A stretch of 64,000 nucleotides of DNA from Galaxea fascicularis (GCA_948470475.1 OX419341.1:6317853-6381852), one strand, 5' to 3'. Counted from the stretch's first letter, positions 34,519-48,102 are shown. A program made the numbers and translations. Notes: a model not told the origin generated them from the sequence alone.

Positions 34519-37500
34519 TGGAAAGGCCAATTTCAGTACGAGGTTCGAAACCGTCTTGCAAGTTGGCAGCAATTGTGGAGCTCGGCCACGCTCTTAACAT
34601 TTCCAGTAACAAGTAAAAATTTCAACGATAACTGAAAAAATGCAAAACGTTGGAAAAATTGAGGACGAATTCAAGATATTTGTGGCGCGATGCGAGCACA
34701 AAATTCCGCAATATCTGAGTGCATGGCGCGATCTAGACCTATGGATAAGAGCTAGGAAGGTGGGGAGGAGGATGGGTCGCTCTCAACACTGTTTTTGTCC
34801 CTTGCACGGTTTTTATCCTGTTGTAGTCCAATTGTAGTCCAACAACAGGAAGGAAGCTCCCCTAGATCTGACATGTAAGAATCCCCCCTTGGTTAGTGCT
34901 ACTGCCGGGTTATGAGAGGGATAGGTGCGAAGTTACCCAGACTGATAGAAAGGATCAATAGTTGCAAACAAAAATGCTGTTGGCAACTAACTGAACCCGA
35001 GATTCTACAGCCTGCAGTTAACGATGTGTGACGTGAACCCCTTTTCCAAAGTGTAATTAATCAAAACCAGTACTACGGCAATAGAATGAATTTGAGTTGA
35101 ATTCATTTTTATCTGAATTGAGACACTGAAATTTTAACAGCATGTATCCTTAACAGAATTGCATTATCCCACAGTTATTCGTCTGTTAGGTATTACGCAT
35201 TTTGAACAGCATTCTCTTATGTTACTTTGTTTTGTAAGCAAAATATTATTCGATTTTGCATTTCTCCGTACCAAACCTAACTTAACAGCTTGTTTGGATA
35301 GCAATTAAATACAGTCCAACCCCCGGTTAAGAGGCCACCCATCTACATGTAGACGAAACATCAGTGTACAATCACCGGTTATTTGTTCCCATTTCTCAAT
35401 AACTCGAACTCCCGCTAGATCGAACTTTTTCAGGTTTCCCTTGATCGTGAATGAAGGTTCGACCGCGCGAGTTCGATCTGGAGTAAACAGCGGTATTCTT
35501 CTATTTTTATCGTTTCATTGCATCGCCCGTAACAAACCCGTCATCCCCTCGAGAAAAGCGACACAAATCTCTCTGCAGAAATTATTATAGATCAGTCAAA
35601 TGCAATATACAATTAAGCCATGGCAATTAAAAAAAATCTCATATAAAAGTTAAATTAAACAACGAGCTCACCTGCTGTTCGACATTTCGAGCATTTCCTT
35701 TTAAAGGTAGTAGAACTTTCGACGCTCCTATCGGATCCAGCCTGTTGGTTGACGCTATAAATGCAATAATTACTTGTATTGAAGCTAGGAGGAGAAAAAG
35801 GTGCAACAATGCAGACTAAGCGAATTGCTTTTGTAAGTCCGTCAAAACCTAGACTACCCAATCAATAGCCTTGCACTGGATTTCATATGTTGCTAAAGTG
35901 TAATATTTATGCACCAATTAAACAGAGAGTGCGTGTACTGAACAATTGATATTTTGTTAAGGCCCTTCGGATGTCAACAGATATCTGTTGTTTGGGCTAC
36001 GCAGACTGTTCAGTGTCTCTTGATGGGAGAAAAATTCATATAATGACGCTACCCTTCTCAAAAGGTACTAGTTTGCCAAGTCTTTACTCGCTTTATAAAT
36101 TATTAGGGTTTTCGTGAAGTTACTCAGTGTGGACGAATATTTTTCCTGGAGATCAAGTCAACACAAGAAGTGTTTTTAGATAGACCATGCACCTTCTTGT
36201 CGTAGTCGAAGTTTGCCGACACAGCTAGTGACTGGTCAAATATGTTCTGCATCTAATATTTCTTGCAAATGCAGTTAGGAGGAGGTTTTGTCAACGACCC
36301 AAAGTATTCCTGGCGGCAAAATGTGAAATTTTCATCCTCTGTTCGGGGCAGGTGTTCACATTGAGAAAACTAAAACTATTAAGGGCCACCTCATTTAAAT
36401 AAAAATAGTTAGTTTATACAGATATCATTTTTCAATTTCTATGTGAGATTTTTGGCAAAGATCGAGTATAGACATACTGATTGTGTTACGGTTGTGGTCG
36501 AAAACAGACTGTAGAACATTTTTTAAACCTTTTTTTTTTTCTTTTGCGTTATTTTGCCTTTTTAGCTATTGACCAAAAACATTGATTTTCCGTTTATATT
36601 GCTTTGCAAATTTTAGATGTGGCGTTCTAGTGATCTCGAAGCACATATATTTGTAAAATACTTGAAAACATCAAGCGCTAGTTTGTTTTCGAACAGAAAT
36701 GATCTCAAATCTTAACCGTTTCTCGATATATGAACAAGGGAAAGTAACCAGCCATAGTCTAAGACAGATCTTTATTACTATACTTCAGAATTGTGTCAAC
36801 TTCTTAAGATTCGAGATGAAGAAAATCTTAATTAGCTTATTTTTAATAGAACGCAGATATTTATCATTTCCTTCAAAAGCGTTAATGTGCCAAGTTGGCA
36901 GCAGCTAAGCTTTTCTGCTTACCCCGGCCCACCTTCAAAAACTGTCCGTCTCGGTTTACAGGAAAGTAAACGGATACGAATTTGCAATGCACTGATTATC
37001 TTTCTTGTGTCTATGTAAGTGAATTCCCTCGGGTGACCCTCTCACATCTTCTTAAAATTTTCTTTTGGAAAACATTTGATAGAACCACATAACAAGTGGG
37101 TGTTTTTCAGTTTTTCGACTCGTTGGGCAGGTGGTTTCATTCAAAAGCATCCAAAAGAGGACAACGTATTTTACAGCACAACGCCAACTGGCCAATGACT
37201 TACATTTATCGCACTAAAAATCTTCATTTAATAGTATCATTTCTTCAAAAGCAAAATACTATGGTAGCCATGGTTTGCAAAAACGAGAAAAAAAAACGTA
37301 AAACTAGCATTTTACCGTATTTTCCATATTTTACAGCTAGCAGAAATAGTACCAAAATCAGTGACGCGGTGGTAATTCAATAAATGACTCAAGCCTGTCA
37401 TGGTGCCTTCCCACTTTATTAACGAAATGCATTAATAAACGATTGAAATATTGATTGTTGACTTCAAGCAACAGCATGACTGAGTTAGAGTTTTGGAAGC

Positions 37501-40379
37501 TTTTCTTCTTCTTTCTGCAAATCAGACAATTTCGTCCAGTACCAGTGTGGCAGTTCATAAAATGTACGTATTTGTTAGTGTTTATAAAGTTTCACTAAGA
37601 AGGCACTCCTTCCGGTTTTGAGAATCTTCCCAGCCAATATCTTTGGTAACTTCATCTTTCTTGCTTATTAACAATTTATGAGCTTTCACAGATATATAGA
37701 ATTGAATTTTCCAAGGTTAAAGCTGCGGACAATGATAGAAGTACATTTTGTTGTCATACTCCACTCTGCGTAGTCTTCAAGCATTAAATTTTCAGAATTC
37801 ACAACAATTTTTCTATGAATTTGTAACAAAAGAGACGGTATTTGAAATTAACTTTCATTAAATTAACCTGATGCATGAGATTTTTAAAAATTAATATCCT
37901 ATTTTGAAGCTGTCATTAAGCTTCTGTTATTATTTAAACAAACGTCTGTTCTGTACCAACGCGAAATGTAAATGACCAAACACACATGCACGTAATGGCG
38001 GGAGGACACAAGCCCCAAAGCACTGTTTAGTTTTAAACACCTTGGATTTAAAATCTAAAAAAATTGCAAGCTAACATTTCTAACTTAAAGTGCGTCCGTA
38101 GATTCCTGACTCAGTACAAAGAATTTGAAATACCGGCTGTTCTCACAAGGATGAACTTCGATATCTGACTGGAACTTCGAAAACGCACGGATTGAATCAG
38201 AACCTGAGACAAAAGAGTAAGTCAGTATTCTTCACTTTCGTCTATCATCTGTTATGTCCGATTAGTTTGCCAGTGGTCTTGTAAATGAACTAAATGAACG
38301 AAATGAGGCTGTTCGGAGTTAAAAATTTCAGTCGTGCTGATACAACAGGGCTTAAAGATGATTGAAATCAATTTAATACGGTGTGTGACCAACGCGTATG
38401 TTATTTTTAAATGCGACATTCGCATTTAAAAACCGCAAACTTCGCAAGCTGGGAAGTCCAAATTTAAGAACTTCCCATACTTTATCACTTAAGAAAATAA
38501 ATTTAGAACGCCAGATCTGCACACAACTTTATATGACCAAAAGACAGAAGTATGAAAGTGGGATTCACTCAACGCTTGTAACTGACAGTGACTGCAGAAG
38601 TTGACATTTTGAGCGACAGACAAAAAACCCGAGGCTTCGAGGCTTCTGCCTCTTCATCAATGGAGAAATGTGGCTGAAAAGAAATCAACGAACACTGGTA
38701 AATGTGAGTCAGTTTTCTTCCATAAACTGGACTCATTGAACATTTCGCGGAAATGAGGTGTTTCGTTGGCTGAAAATTTGCGTGCCAACCATTAAGAGGT
38801 GTGTTCCATGCTACAGGTCACGATAGGATAAAAAGATGCTAAGTTGCATTAATTTACCTTTCAACCAAATAAAGTTGCATATACTAGTGACCAGTTTTAA
38901 TGCCGTACATTTAAAACTCGCCAAATTTGTGAACTAGAATCGACCAGTTTAACAGTGTCCGAACCTTTCCGGTTTTGATAATTTAGGGCACCAGCTGCTA
39001 TGGATGTATTTGTGAATGATATTACATGTTGAGGTAAGGAAATTAACGGCATGAAGTAAGCTGGCAGAGAGTTTCAAAGCAGATAATTGCGTTCTGAAAC
39101 TGTCACTTCACAGTATGGCTGCTTGAGCCATCTAACAACAGAGGAACACCTACGGGTTGGTCGTTCACATTCAGGCCGAGCCTTGAATTGTCTCTCCTTT
39201 TTCAATTGATAAAGCAAGTATTACTTATTCTTAATCTTTTTCTCTTTCCATTTGGCGCTGACTCATTTTTGGGTGTGATGAGTGTAATCCAGGCTATAGA
39301 AAAAATGCATTAGTCAGCAAATTAACCACATGCGTATGTGCGCCCTTTACTTCAGTTTAAGAGTTGCTTGGCGTGAACCTTGAGTAACAGGCTCGAAGTA
39401 AATAGAGCGATGTATGCAGACACGCTTCCTAAACTGGAATTGAATTTTAGCTCGACGTAACAGAACTAATATATGTTTCGACTGAACTAGGTTCTAGTGA
39501 CCGTATGCCAGATAAATTGTCGGTCGGTTGTTAAATTGTTTCATGAAGAAAACACTCCAGTGAAATGTCTCACATCACGACAAAAAAAAAAAGGATTTGC
39601 CAGGAAATGGCAGAACTGAAGCAAACAGCTTGTTGCTGAGACATCTGATGAGCATGACACACTACGTGCAAGTGGCATGGAGTATTTACTTTTCGCGAAA
39701 TATGCTATGACAGCTGTTGGCTCTCCTGAAACAGCTAATTAAAAGAAGAGAAAAAATAGGCAATCAAGGACTGCATGCGGCTAGCTGTAATGTAAATGAT
39801 AACTATGAAATATAGGGGTAGAGTAGAAAATTGTCCAGTCAAGAAATATATATAGTTAGAGGCCTGTCATGCAATTTTCCTTTGCGTGTAGTACTGGGAT
39901 TCCTGCATGTGTGACTAAATTATCTCTAAGAAATTCGTTCTATGGTCTTCTTGAAGAAAAAAAAATGTTTTTAGTGCGATGATAAAAGCGCACACAGAAC
40001 TGTTGTAAGATACCCAAAGTTCGATGTATCTCAGCAGTTTTTATTAAGTTCAAATGTAAGAACATTTAACAGCTATGAAATATCAACTGAATAATGACAC
40101 TGCCTAGCATATGATCAATATAGGCATTTTAGTTAAACAACTGGCGTGCCTTTACCGAAAAATGTGCTGTAAGCAAACTGAATTCGAAAATGAATAGGTC
40201 TCCCTTAAGTCAACCAACACAGAAAAACAAAATTAAAACAATGTTCAAAATGTTCAACGTTTAGTATTTAAGTCTGCAAATCTGTAGGGCAGATAAGCAC
40301 TCTTGGTTTCTTGTCCTCTGTGCTGCTGGAACGGGACGGTTTGTTTCTATAACAGGCGACGTCTTGCTCACAGGAGACT
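34519..40379. other. Intergenic DNA without a recognised gene
   Basis: Both strands show only short frames with no family resemblance. The 35310-35500 stretch (TACAGTCCAACCCCCGGTTAAG, TTCGACCGCGCGAGTTCGATC) looks like a decayed pogo/Tigger-type MITE. Confidence 0.5.
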
Positions 40380-42589
40380 TGAGTTCTCTGGGCTGAAAGG
40401 CTTTGCTGGCATCACAGGTTCTCGTGGCGTTTCCTAGCGACTGACTTCTGCCACAGGTGTACTAACAACGGTAGTCCGCCTGTCTTGTGTTGGGGTTTCT
40501 GCTGTAGGCTTCAGGAACTGCCTATTTCTTCTCACTGTGCTACCACCCGATTTAACTAAGTATATGACCTTTCTGAAGCTTCTCGACACAGGTACCACGT
40601 TTCCACGCATGATCTCTTCCAAGGGACACAACTCTTACTTCCTGTCTAATTTCAAGTTCCGGCAAATTCTTTCCCGAACGATCATGGTAAAACTTGGTCT
40701 TCTTCCTTTTCCACATGAGCTTCTCTGCATAGCTCTGAACATGTTTAGGATGCAGGAGACTTGACGCCGTGGGCACTAGAGCGCGAGTTCCTCACGATAT
40801 CAGTCTCTGAGATAGGCTTGTTATCTATAGCTTCTGTGGGAGTATTTCTGTAATCTAGCAGAGCAAGCTAATGGCCGATGGGCTTTGTTGAACAACAGCT
40901 TCACCACCTTGACTGAGGCTTCTCCCTTGTCGTTCGACTTTGGGCAGTGCGGTGAGGATGTGACATAATTCAACTCCCAGCTAAGTGAAAACTCGCAAAA
41001 TTCTTGGCTGGTGTACTAAGGTCCGTTGTCTGAAAGAATAGTGTCCGGAATCTCATGTCTACTAAATTATTCCTTAAGCACTTGAATAATTGCAGGACGG
41101 TGAGGTGGTGTCCTGAACCTCATTCACTTCAGCAAAATCTGAGCAGTAGTCAACGACTGTCAGGTAATTCTTTCCACTCACAGTGAACAGATCTGTGGCT
41201 CCTCTGCTCCATGGTCTGTCTGGGATCTGGGACTGCATTAGTTAACAGGCATTCTTAGCTTGAAACTCCGCACAAATCTGAGCATTTCTAGATCCCCCTG
41301 ACTAGGGCTTTGATTTCTGCTCTGATTCCAGGACAGAATACAGGCTCTTTGGCCTTCTTACACAGGAGGCAATTCCTTGATGGCTGGAATGTATCTTCGA
41401 AACGCACGCAAGGCTTTGGGAATAATCACTCTCTGGTTCTTGGAGAGAAGACCGTTGAGGAGTGAAATTTCATCTCGGTAGTTCCAGAAATCATGAACGT
41501 TCACTGACGCTTGCTCTCTTCTCTCTGGAGACGCTTTGGTAGAATCAATCGGAGCGGGTGTTTCAAGTTCAAGAACAAAAACTTGAAAATAATCTGACGT
41601 CTCTTCTTTTGCTGACAGCGGGTAGAAAAATGATCAGTGACATATATCTGCGCTCTGGGTTTATATTTAACCACCAGATTGTAACAATGGAGCCTTAACA
41701 GCATCCTCTGTAAGCGGCAAGGAGTAGATAGAATAGACTTCTGGAAACCCATCTAATTCAACTGTTATTTTGTCAAGACTACAACGAGTTCCAAAAATAC
41801 TTGAGACACTGTACGCCATTTGGCCTTGAATGACATTTCCATGATCTTCCGCTTTCCCTCCCCCTCCCCCTGTTATCAAAGTTGTCAACAGTGCAACACC
41901 ATGCTCGAAACTTTGAGGAACAACTTTGAAAGGGGGAGAGGGAGGGGGTGTATATTGTATCTCACAGATTTGTGAGCAGCAGCGTTTTAGAGAAAGAAGA
42001 GACGTTTTTGATTGCGAATGTCTCAACAATTTTGCAACTGGTTGTAGCAAGGTACTGACTGAATCTCTCGCCGGAGAAGACAATAGCTAAGCACTCCTTC
42101 TCTGTCTGTGCACATTGTTTCTCAGTCTGTGACAAAGATCTTGAGGTGAAAGCGACTGGTTATAGTAACGCTGCACCTAGCCCATGCTCGCTTGCGCCGC
42201 ACTGTACTATTACTTGCACTTGCAGATCGTAATACGTAAACACAGGATGTTGAATGACAAGCTCTCGCACTTCCAGGAAAGCTGACTCGTGTTGCTTGGA
42301 CCAGATGAACTTGGCTTCCGTCGTGGTCATTTCCATCAGAGACTGCGCAACGTCTAATAATCTTGTTAGGGACGTAGTTTAATAGTTCACGAATCCTAAG
42401 AGACTTAACAGTTCTTTCTTTGATGTCGGCTTTGGCATCTGCTGAACTGCTCTCACTTTGTCGGAACCTGGCTTTAACCCATCATTCGTAATCAAGTGAC
42501 CCGTGAACTTCAGTTCTGACTAACGGGGGTTAAGCGAAGGTTGACATTGCGGGCTTGTTCTACAAAACGAACTAAATTGGATATAAATG

Positions 42590-42700
42590 TGAACTGCGGA
42601 TATGAAATCAAATGAAGAATGATCGTCGCAGTTGTGATCGCAATTTATGCAATTGCGTAAAGAAGCCTGAAAAAAATTCAGGACTTCTCAGGGCAACCGG
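42590..42700 (-). repeat. SINE body fragment inside the Gypsy pol region
   Basis: Shares TGAACTGCGG, CGCAGTTGTGA and CCTGAAAAAAATTCAGGACT with the SINEs at 5775-5990 and 43170-43440. It sits where the RT core should be. Confidence 0.75.
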
Positions 42701-43169
42701 TATACGCCGAGAAGAATGTTGTACTGGCTTGACATTGGGGTCAGTGATAATGACTGTGTCACCAATATTGCTCAGACCTTCAAACACATCATTGTAGTGT
42801 GCCAGAATATGATCTTTGGTCAGGTTGCTTCAGAATCTGTCACTAGTTTGAGAAGTCCCAAGTTCTCAGTAGTCTCTGCTGGCAATAAGGGTTTGTTAGA
42901 ACCAATGACAACTTGGAATATGAAGTCTTGATTTCTGCCCTTTCTGTCGACTGTGAGGGATGTCTCTCCGACAGGGTCCATTACGGTGCCATCATTCAGC
43001 GTCAGCTGTATATTGGACTTAATCAGTGGCGGGTCCCCATCCTGTAGCAGGTTACCTAAATCTTTGAAACTGATCAAAATGTTGCAAGTAGCACCAGTGT
43101 CTAACTGACACTGATGTGAGCTGTTCTGTGTACTTTCCTTCAATCTCGAATGTAATGTTGGACGTGAAT

Positions 43170-43440
43170 GATGTATATATGAACTGCGGAAATGAAATCA
43201 ATTGAAGGATGATCCTCGCAGTTGTGAACGCAATTTATGCAATTGCATAAAGAAGCCTGAAAAAAATTCAGGACTTCAACGGGGTTTGAACCCGTGACTT
43301 CGCGATGCCAGTGCGATGCTCTAACCAGCTGAGCTATGAAGCCACTGACGTTGGAAGCAGGTCAATTGTGGGTTCATATGTTCCCGTGAAAGAGATGAAT
43401 GCGAATGATGCATGTGAAATAAATCACATATGAACTGCGG
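43170..43440 (-). repeat. Full tRNA-derived SINE inside Gypsy gag-protease interval
   Basis: The reverse strand has a head with TAGCTCAGCTGG and GGTTCAAACC (about 43285-43355), the same family as 5775-5990. The right flank (TATGTTCCCGTGAAAG) is also shared. Confidence 0.8.
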
Positions 43441-43560
43441 AAATGAAATCAAGTGAAGGACGATCCTCGCAGTTTGCAATTTTTTTTTCAGGATTCTTTA
43501 CACAATTGCCTAAATTGCGTTCACAACTGCGAGGATCATCCTTCAATTGATTGTATAATG
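43431..43560. repeat. Second SINE body piece forming an inverted pair
   Basis: ATATGAACTGCGGAAATGAA starts a copy that then folds back (CAACTGCGAGGATCATCCTT), giving a head-to-head fragment beside the full SINE. Confidence 0.65.
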
Positions 43561-43739
43561 TTGGACATAAACTGTTTTCCACCCCCTTTGATTGTGGTAA
43601 TCTATTCTATCTTTAGCAGCAACTCTTTTGAGTCACACTCTTCTATTTCTTTTCCTAAATGCACCTTTTCCGTGGCTGACAGGCACACCTTGGCATAATG
43701 GTTCATTTTCTTACAAATTCGATACTGCTGACCATAAGC

Positions 43740-44976
43740 TGGCCTCCTACGGAGACATTCTTTTGGCTCGTCACGCATCCTTTCCTCCCCAACGAACGTC
43801 TGTTGAAACGAGCGTCCACTTCCTTTCACCTTTGTTTCAACAAGCCAATCAGTGTTCCTCTGTTGTGTCAAATCAAGGTCCAATGGCAGCTCTTGTAAGA
43901 AAAGATATTGTCATCCTCAGTAACCACTTTCAAAAATTATTCCTTTGCATGTAACTTTAGTCAAGATCACAATCAAGCAAGGCTTTTCAAATTAAGCTTT
44001 CCTTAAACAACCTATCAAGGAATGGCAAAAAAAAAAAAACATCTTGATAGCAGAAATTGCCAAAATTTCACGCACGTTCACCGCAACCATTCGGATATTA
44101 CATAACAATGCTAACATGTACATGCAAATTAATTTTACAGTCGATGTCAACATAACTTCGCTTCTTGTAAGACAACCATGAATTAACGAAGACAAAATCA
44201 TCGACAAACAGTTTTTCCAGCCAAAAAATTTTATTGGAATCAACAATAATTTTGTTGTTCGAGCGAAAAACGTTCGATTTTCTTGCCACCGTGGACACAA
44301 ACACGCTGTCGCTACTCATGCTTCACCTCTCATCGCAAATCAGTGAGCGCGACTTTCCAAGCCAAAAAACAAACGTTACTAATACTAGTTCAGCTCAAAT
44401 AGTCAGTCAAACAATTCTCAGAAAGAAAATCGAAATTCAAGAACACCGTTTACTGTCCTGTGGCATTTTCCCTGGTCTAAAAAAAATCCGCCATTTTGGT
44501 CCGCGATTCGGCTTGAAAATTTGAGCAGACTTGAGGTCGTGTTTTGCAAATTCGTCGCTTTTAACTTATATATTTCGATTTTGAGCTCCACAGAACTCCA
44601 AGAAGAAAAACATGTCTTCCACAATTTAGGACGGATGCATGTGTGCATGTGCACAATCTCATGCAGCGGGCCTAAAAGCTCCCTTTCCCCTAGGCAGGTA
44701 AATCCCGTAGGCAGGTTACTCAAAACATCCGTCTTCTTCTCCACAAATTGAACTATGGCTTCTGTTTGAACATTTCACGCCTAAATACAAAATTTTTAAG
44801 ACCTCGTCATTCACGCTCAAAACGAACTTGAGGTCAAAGTCCCGGTTTCCAAAAAGCGGTAAAAGGCCTGTGATTGGTCCATCTCCTTCAACGGAAGTGG
44901 CCACTCGTTTCAGCAGACGTTCGTTGAGGAGGAAAGATTGAGCGACGAGCCAAAAGAATGTCTGCGTAGGAGGCTA
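43740..44976. mobile_element. 1.24-kb Mutator-like non-autonomous transposon
   Basis: Inverted termini of about 80 bases begin T(G/A)GCCTCCTACG and continue AGACATTCTTTTGGCTCGTC. They run through AACGAACGTCTG(T/C)TGAAACG. A 9-base duplication ACCATAAGC lies at 43731-43739 and 44977-44985. Inserted into the zinc-knuckle part of the Gypsy gag. No transposase-sized frame. Confidence 0.85.
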
Positions 44977-45039
44977 ACCATAAGCTGTATTTCGTGAACA
45001 CCCACACTTCGTAGTGATTGATTGGGTCGAGCAACCCAC

Positions 45040-45300
45040 GGGAATTTGACTGTCACGTATATCCCCAGGGTAGGGATTTTGATCGGCCATCACGTCCCCA
45101 GGGTGGCGAATTTTATTGCTTTCCTCTTGTGTGCAACAAGGACTGAAGGGTTTATGACCGGCTTCCCTTGCCCCAGGGTGGGGGATTTTGATACTTTTGA
45201 CAATTATTTTTTGCCCGGGGGTGGGGATTTTGATTTTTTTTTCAGAAAATGTCAAAATCCCCACCCTATGCCCGACCCCCCCCCCCCCCCACCGCTCGGG
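45040..45300. repeat. CCCAGGGTGGGGATTTTGA short tandem array
   Basis: Four to five spaced copies of CCCAGGGTGGGGATTTTGA-like units, with an inverted copy at the right end before a poly-C run (45281-45290). It explains the KIPxPG-repeat frame on the minus strand. Confidence 0.7.
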
Positions 45301-45321
45301 CTTGACACTGATACAGGTGCA

Positions 45322-45491
45322 TAATGGAAACTTCGTAAGGACTGATCAAAGTCTAATGTACATTTACTTATTTTAAAAGGTTCAGGCGTCAATCATAAAA
45401 TAGAGCCGTACAAACAAAACTATATTGTTTTAAGTGGTTGCGCAATACGTCCTCACGTAGGAGCGAATCCAGCGTCTCCAATGGTTACAAC
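45322..45491 (+). repeat. 170-bp dispersed repeat, copy 2
   Basis: Direct copy of 33773-33942. Its right end abuts recognisable gag sequence. Confidence 0.85.
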
Positions 45492-46344
45492 ACTGGACAA
45501 TCTGTGGTCTTGATGCTTTGTCAGCTGACTACAAAACTTGCATTTCCATGTTCTGACATGAGGATTTGGTGACTTCTTCTGGTTAAAAGGCTTTCTTTGT
45601 TTAGACTTGGCAGGCTTGCTTTGTTTAGATTTGCGTTTCAGTTTGCGTTTACTTGCGATTTCACTGCTTGTTAGTTATTTCGCTTGATTTGCCGTTTCAG
45701 GAGCTTTAGCGAGGGAAACATCTTTCTTCTCTCAGCAACCTGGCTTTTGTTCCTTTATCTAGTATTCCAATAACTAGACGATAACGTATCACTTCTTCAG
45801 TTAATGTACCGAACTGACTTCCTTAGTCCATTTACAAAACAGTCAACAGTTTCTTCAGGCGTTTGAGCACAAGAGTTCAACACATACCTCTCATACACCA
45901 CATTTCCCTTCGGAATGAAGCAGTCCTCAAGCGCTTGCAACGCTGAAGTAATCGTAACTGGTTCGGTGCCAAAGTTAAGACTAAGAAAAATTTGTAGGCA
46001 ATTCTTTCCTATGACTGAACTTAACGTAGCTAGTCGAACTAGCTCGAACTGCTTGACTCTTCGCATCCAAAGCGGTTGCTACCTCGTAATCTTGCTATTG
46101 CTGCTTAAAAAGGTGCCGGTTGCTTGTGATGTCGCCTGGACAAACCATCGCGCCTGGTATGGGAACATTTGATGGGACACTGACAATTTGATCGAGGCTG
46201 TGGAGGAACAGCTTCGGTATGTGGCATCGTGTCAACATTTCTCCACGCACGTGGTCGATGAATGAATCGCTTGTTGTATCCGTTTAACACGTAATTCTGA
46301 CAGTTCTCTTCGCTTCAATACCTTCTTCAACTGAAGATTAAAGG

Positions 46345-46770
46345 CCCTAGCAAACGGCTTCAACATTTGCTTCAACATCCTTTCGATTTTGTTGAATGGC
46401 AATGTTGAAAGCGTTTGCCACTCCCTTTCCAACTTGTTGAAACGTGTTGAAACGATGTTGAATCGATGTTGAAAGAGTTTAAAAGCGTTTAAACTTTGCT
46501 TCAACGTGCGTTCAACATTTCTTTTGTCGTCTGGAATATTCGGAATGTTGAAACGGAGTTGAAGTCGTTTGCCCCCGCTCTTTCAGCATTGTTGAGCAAG
46601 CGCATGCGCAATGAAGAAGACGTAACCATGTTCACCACTCGCTAAGTTTTGTTGAATGAAATGTTGAAACCGTTTGCTCATCCCACCGTTCAACATCATT
46701 CAACAACCTTCAACAGCGTTCAACAAAATCGAATGGATGTTGAAGCAAATGTTGAAGCCGTTTGCTAGGG
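46345..46770. mobile_element. 426-bp MITE rich in TTCAACA words
   Basis: Termini CCCTAGCAAACGGCTTCAAC extend to about 50 bases as an inverted pair. Interior repeats GTTGAA/TTCAAC many times. Target duplication unclear. Confidence 0.8.
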
Positions 46771-47033
46771 TAAACTGGATGATTAATCATGATCCACTGT
46801 TCGCTCGCTTTTGATTAAAAATCCCACTAAAAGACATCATGTTTGTTTGAAGCCCAGCACACGAGACAACATGCAGGTGAACTCGTTTTAAGGTGGTTAG
46901 AATAGTTTTCATTTTCCCGAGACATGTTCTTCAAATTATTTTCTAAATTATGTTTGGTTCATCGTATCACTACGAAATTTGGCACAGAAATAAAAGAAAC
47001 ATCATAGATTCATTACATGACATTTATTTGGCT

Positions 47034-47270
47034 TAGTGGTGAGAGTACTCGCCTCCCACCAATCTGGCTCGGGTTTCGGTTTTCCGATCTGGTGTCTCAT
47101 GTGGGCTGAGTTTGTAGTTCACTTCCTTGCTCCGAGAGGTTTTTCCCTGGGTACTCCGGTTTTCCCCTCTCCCTTAAACCAACATTTCTCCCACACGGCC
47201 CCACAAGCTTACAGCTTTAATTAAAGTGTTACCGTGTATAAATAAAGTTTCTTTACCTTTAACCTTTTAC
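47034..47270 (+). repeat. tRNA-derived SINE, plus orientation
   Basis: Head TGGCTTAGTGGTGAGAGTAC, then CTCCGAGAGGTTTTTCCC and GGGTACTCCGGTTTTCCCC. The tail near AATAAAGTTTCTTTACC. Same family as 4010-4195 and 22000-22230. Confidence 0.8.
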
Positions 47271-47894
47271 AAACAGAACAGAGAAGCTTTCTTGATATAA
47301 TCTCTCATAGGCTTTGCTGTGACAAGGCGATAAGGCTGTCTTCCAAAGTAGATGATTACAAAATAATGGCATGTGTCATCAATATCATGTTTCACTGTTA
47401 ACTCGTTCATTTATCGTCGAATATGCAGACTGTCAAGTTTTGGAAGTAGTCACTCTTCAGTCATACTGTGTACTTTGCATCTTCCCATATAATCAGCTTG
47501 ATTGATTGTCTGGTCTGCAATAAGACATTCTACCCGCTTTTTTTTTCGGCTAGTTGTTGATGAACCTGCAAAATATAACGTTTATTTGACCATTTATTAA
47601 AATTTATTATTATTCGGAAATAAATTATTAATTAATATTTATAATACATAAATCCCTTTATAATGGCGCAATTATAAATTATTTTTAATACATATTCTGA
47701 AGTTACGTTTCAGTTATTAGTATTTAGGCTACAAACTACAAGAGTGGTATTTTATGCATTCTGTCTACAAAAAGATTGAAAAATAAACAATTAATACATA
47801 TATGTGTATATATATTGTAGAGGAGAAGTTAAAGGCATCGATCTCAGCAGCATTGCAACTGATTACAAGGAATTCCTTCGAATTATTTATGAAT

Positions 47895-48102
47895 GGCCCG
47901 ATTTATACTAGAGACGGATCATCCGTCTGGGACGAACTTGGGCAAAGAACGATAGTTCGTCTGATAATTCGTCTGCGTATAAATACGGGCAAACAGACGG
48001 ATCATCCGTCCAGACGAACTATCTGGATAATTCGTCGATGAACACGAATTATCCAGATAGTTCGTCTGGACGGATGATCCGTGTCTAGTGATAAATCGGG
48101 CC
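47895..48102. mobile_element. 208-bp MITE with AAT duplication
   Basis: Termini GGCCCGATTTATACTAGA and inverse; AAT at 47892-47894 and 48103-48105. The interior repeats GACGGATCATCCGTC and GACGAACTATCT palindromes. Confidence 0.8.

Larger units (their letters stand above)
40380..46070 (-). pseudogene. Degenerate Ty3/Gypsy LTR-retrotransposon interior
   Basis: On the minus strand, right to left, the fragments follow Ty3/Gypsy order. A gag region (45797-46066) is followed by a Cys/His knuckle (KCKFCSQ, about 45530) and a second knuckle (CKKMNHYAKVC, about 43690-43725). Then come a retropepsin with DTGA (42820-43143) and the RT connection (FTGHLITNDGLKP, about 42440-42515). RNase H ends in RLQRMLLRLHCYNLVVKYKP near 41640. 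The integrase has a zinc finger (CLLCKKAKEPVFCPG, near 41300-41370), a core start (ATDLFTVSGKNYLTVVDYCSDF region, 41130-41215) and a C-terminal tail (40434-40776). Frames are broken by stops, and the catalytic RT core is missing between protease and connection. Clearly dead; no LTRs identified. Confidence 0.85.

Noticed and set aside
33773..45491. The 170-bp direct repeats as the two LTRs of the Gypsy element
   Set aside because: Gag sequence continues to the right of the right copy, the left copy is 6 kb beyond the integrase end, and there are no TG...CA termini.
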